From Pseudomonadota bacterium (lineage in GTDB: Bacteria; Pseudomonadota; Alphaproteobacteria; Rhizobiales; Xanthobacteraceae), in contig JAEZMI010000159.1 of NCBI GenBank assembly GCA_023414975.1, positions 1 to 14,539 of the forward strand: a stretch of 14,539 nt of DNA, read 5' to 3'. Both the position numbers and the translations under genes were made by a program. The notes below the pieces were generated by a model. The model did no database searches, was not told the DNA's origin, and saw nothing but the letters and a program-made list of their open reading frames with translations. Shown here piece after piece: positions 13,608 through 14,539 of this stretch. Position 1 is the stretch's first letter; every line of letters starts with the position of its first letter.

Positions 13608-14539
13608 ATGATGGTCGGGATGGGAACTGGCGTGCGCGCCGCTATGCGTCGTGGCGCGGCGGTGGGGCTTATCCCGGCGCTGATGGCGGGGCTGGTCGCC
13701 GGCGAGCCCGCGCAGGCGAGCACGGGCGACTGCACGGTGACGGGCGCGACGATGCTGGTCGCTTGCAGCTACTCCGGTGTCTCCGTCGATATCGTGCCCG
13801 GCACCGGATCGCTGACGGTGAACAACACCAACACGACCGCCGTCATTTTTGGGTCGCCGATCACGCCGGGCGTCTACGACCAGACGGTGACGCTGACCGG
13901 CACGATGGCGATAAACAACCCGTACTACAGCGGGCTGATCATGCAGTTCGGCACCGACAACAGCATGCCGCCGCAGACGGTCCCCGTCACGGTCAACGCC
14001 ACGGTGAACGTTGGCCGCAACGTCACGGCGACCACCACCGGCGGTTACGGCACGTATTGGGTACGGAATGATTACGCCGGCGCGATCAGCATCGATCATG
14101 CCGGCACCGTGTTCCAGATGTCAGGCGCGAATGGTCAGGGCGATGCCGGCATCAGCGCGACCACGCATCTCGGCCCGGTCACCATCACCAATAGCGGCTC
14201 GGTGTCGTCCTCCAATGATCGCGGCATCTATGCGAACGGCAATTACAACGGTGCCACTGACGGCCAGCGCGAAACCGTCTCCGTCACCAACACCGCCGGC
14301 GCCACCGTGAACGCCTATACCGCCGGCATCTGGATCATCAACTATTACGGGCTGGCGGCCGTGACCAATGAGGGCGCCGTCTTCGGGACCCTGCAACAGG
14401 CCATAGTGGCCCGGTCGAACAACGGCGACGCCACCATCACCAATTCCGGCACCGCGAATTCCAGCAATGACGACGCCGTCTACGCGGCGACGGAGATCGG
14501 CAAGGCCACCGTTACTAACAGCGGCACGGTGACGGCGTA
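13608..14539 (+). CDS. Autotransporter-like secreted beta-helix repeat protein, 3' end cut off by window
   Basis: The frame opens with ATG ATG at 13608/13611, preceded by GGGGGTGG (13599-13606), and stays open to the window end, giving about 310 residues of a longer protein. Residues 1-37 look like a signal peptide: Arg14-Arg15, a hydrophobic core GLIPALMAGLVAG, and an AQA cleavage site before STGDC. The mature part is rich in Thr, Asn, Gly, Ser and Val, almost free of Cys apart from an N-terminal pair (GDC, LVAC) and almost free of Lys. It has recurring TN-S/T/E-G motifs (ITNSGS, VTNTAG, VTNEGA, ITNSGT, VTNSGT). This is typical of the parallel beta-helix passenger of type V autotransporters, with a C-terminal beta-barrel expected beyond the window. 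Function (adhesion, surface) is inferred; other secreted beta-helix proteins are possible. Confidence 0.8.
   Translation, partial: MMVGMGTGVRAAMRRGAAVGLIPALMAGLVAGEPAQASTGDCTVTGATMLVACSYSGVSVDIVPGTGSLTVNNTNTTAVIFGSPITPGVYDQTVTLTGTMAINNPYYSGLIMQFGTDNSMPPQTVPVTVNATVNVGRNVTATTTGGYGTYWVRNDYAGAISIDHAGTVFQMSGANGQGDAGISATTHLGPVTITNSGSVSSSNDRGIYANGNYNGATDGQRETVSVTNTAGATVNAYTAGIWIINYYGLAAVTNEGAVFGTLQQAIVARSNNGDATITNSGTANSSNDDAVYAATEIGKATVTNSGTVTA
14178..14537 (+). repeat. Degenerate protein-level repeats of the beta-helix passenger
   Basis: Five copies of a [VA]-x-[IV]-T-N-x-[GA] motif have their T-N codons at 14187, 14286, 14364, 14439 and 14514, giving steps of 33, 26, 25 and 25 residues. Two copies are extended and closest to each other: VTITNSGSVSSSNDRGIYA (14178-14234) and ATITNSGTANSSNDDAVYA (14430-14486). 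DNA identity is only partial, so these look like structural rungs and not recent duplications. Confidence 0.65.

Noticed and set aside
13484..14071. A 195-codon plus-strand frame overlapping the autotransporter-like gene
   Set aside because: The alternative frame starting at 13608 gives a signal peptide and ordered TN-SG repeats and stays open to the window end. The other frame is Arg/His-rich with no domain.

Overview
The window is a stretch of high-GC chromosome. Gene content and protein style suggest an alphaproteobacterium of the Hyphomicrobiales, perhaps near the Xanthobacteraceae (Ancylobacter, Starkeya or Xanthobacter type). This placement is inferred from the fdsGBA-fdhD-fdsD order and the codon style. 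No rRNA, tRNA, insertion sequence, phage gene or CRISPR array was found.

Layout. (1) 1-1137, minus: a YifB/ComM-type AAA+ ATPase gene, cut by the window start so its C-terminus is missing. (2) 1138-1395: a divergent control region with a sigma70-like promoter for yifB and a perfect GATAGA-N5-TCTATC palindrome that fits a LysR-type box ahead of the formate dehydrogenase operon. (3) 1396-7430, plus: a compact five-gene operon, fdsG-fdsB-fdsA-fdhD(fdsC)-fdsD, for a soluble NAD-dependent molybdenum or tungsten formate dehydrogenase. Genes overlap or nearly touch, and a hairpin follows. (4) 7704-9542, plus: a Kef-type monovalent cation/proton antiporter with a C-terminal RCK (TrkA-N) domain. (5) 9603-12994, minus: a gnd-zwf-HAD operon, that is short-form 6-phosphogluconate dehydrogenase, glucose-6-phosphate dehydrogenase and a Cof-type HAD phosphatase, the last overlapping zwf by an ATGA. 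It converges on the Kef gene across a 60-bp gap holding a strong hairpin. (6) 13251-13469, plus: a 72-residue protein of unknown function. (7) 13470-14539, plus: a gap with two near-identical 14-bp dyads spaced exactly 20 bp, then the start of a secreted Thr/Asn/Gly-rich repeat protein that looks like an autotransporter passenger and runs off the window end.

How the genes work together. The Fds complex oxidises formate to CO2 and makes NADH: FdsA carries the Mo/W site and the Fe-S wire, FdsB the FMN/NAD site, and FdsG a [2Fe-2S] cluster, while FdhD and FdsD serve maturation. The gnd-zwf operon feeds the oxidative pentose phosphate route but lacks a linked 6-phosphogluconolactonase gene. Its third position is held by a HAD phosphatase. 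Gnd has an Asp where an NAD-preferring enzyme would have one.

Most of the window is well-known metabolism. The parts most worth a second look are the HAD gene in the zwf operon, the tandem dyads before the autotransporter-like gene, the 72-residue orphan, and the LysR-type box with no regulator gene beside it.
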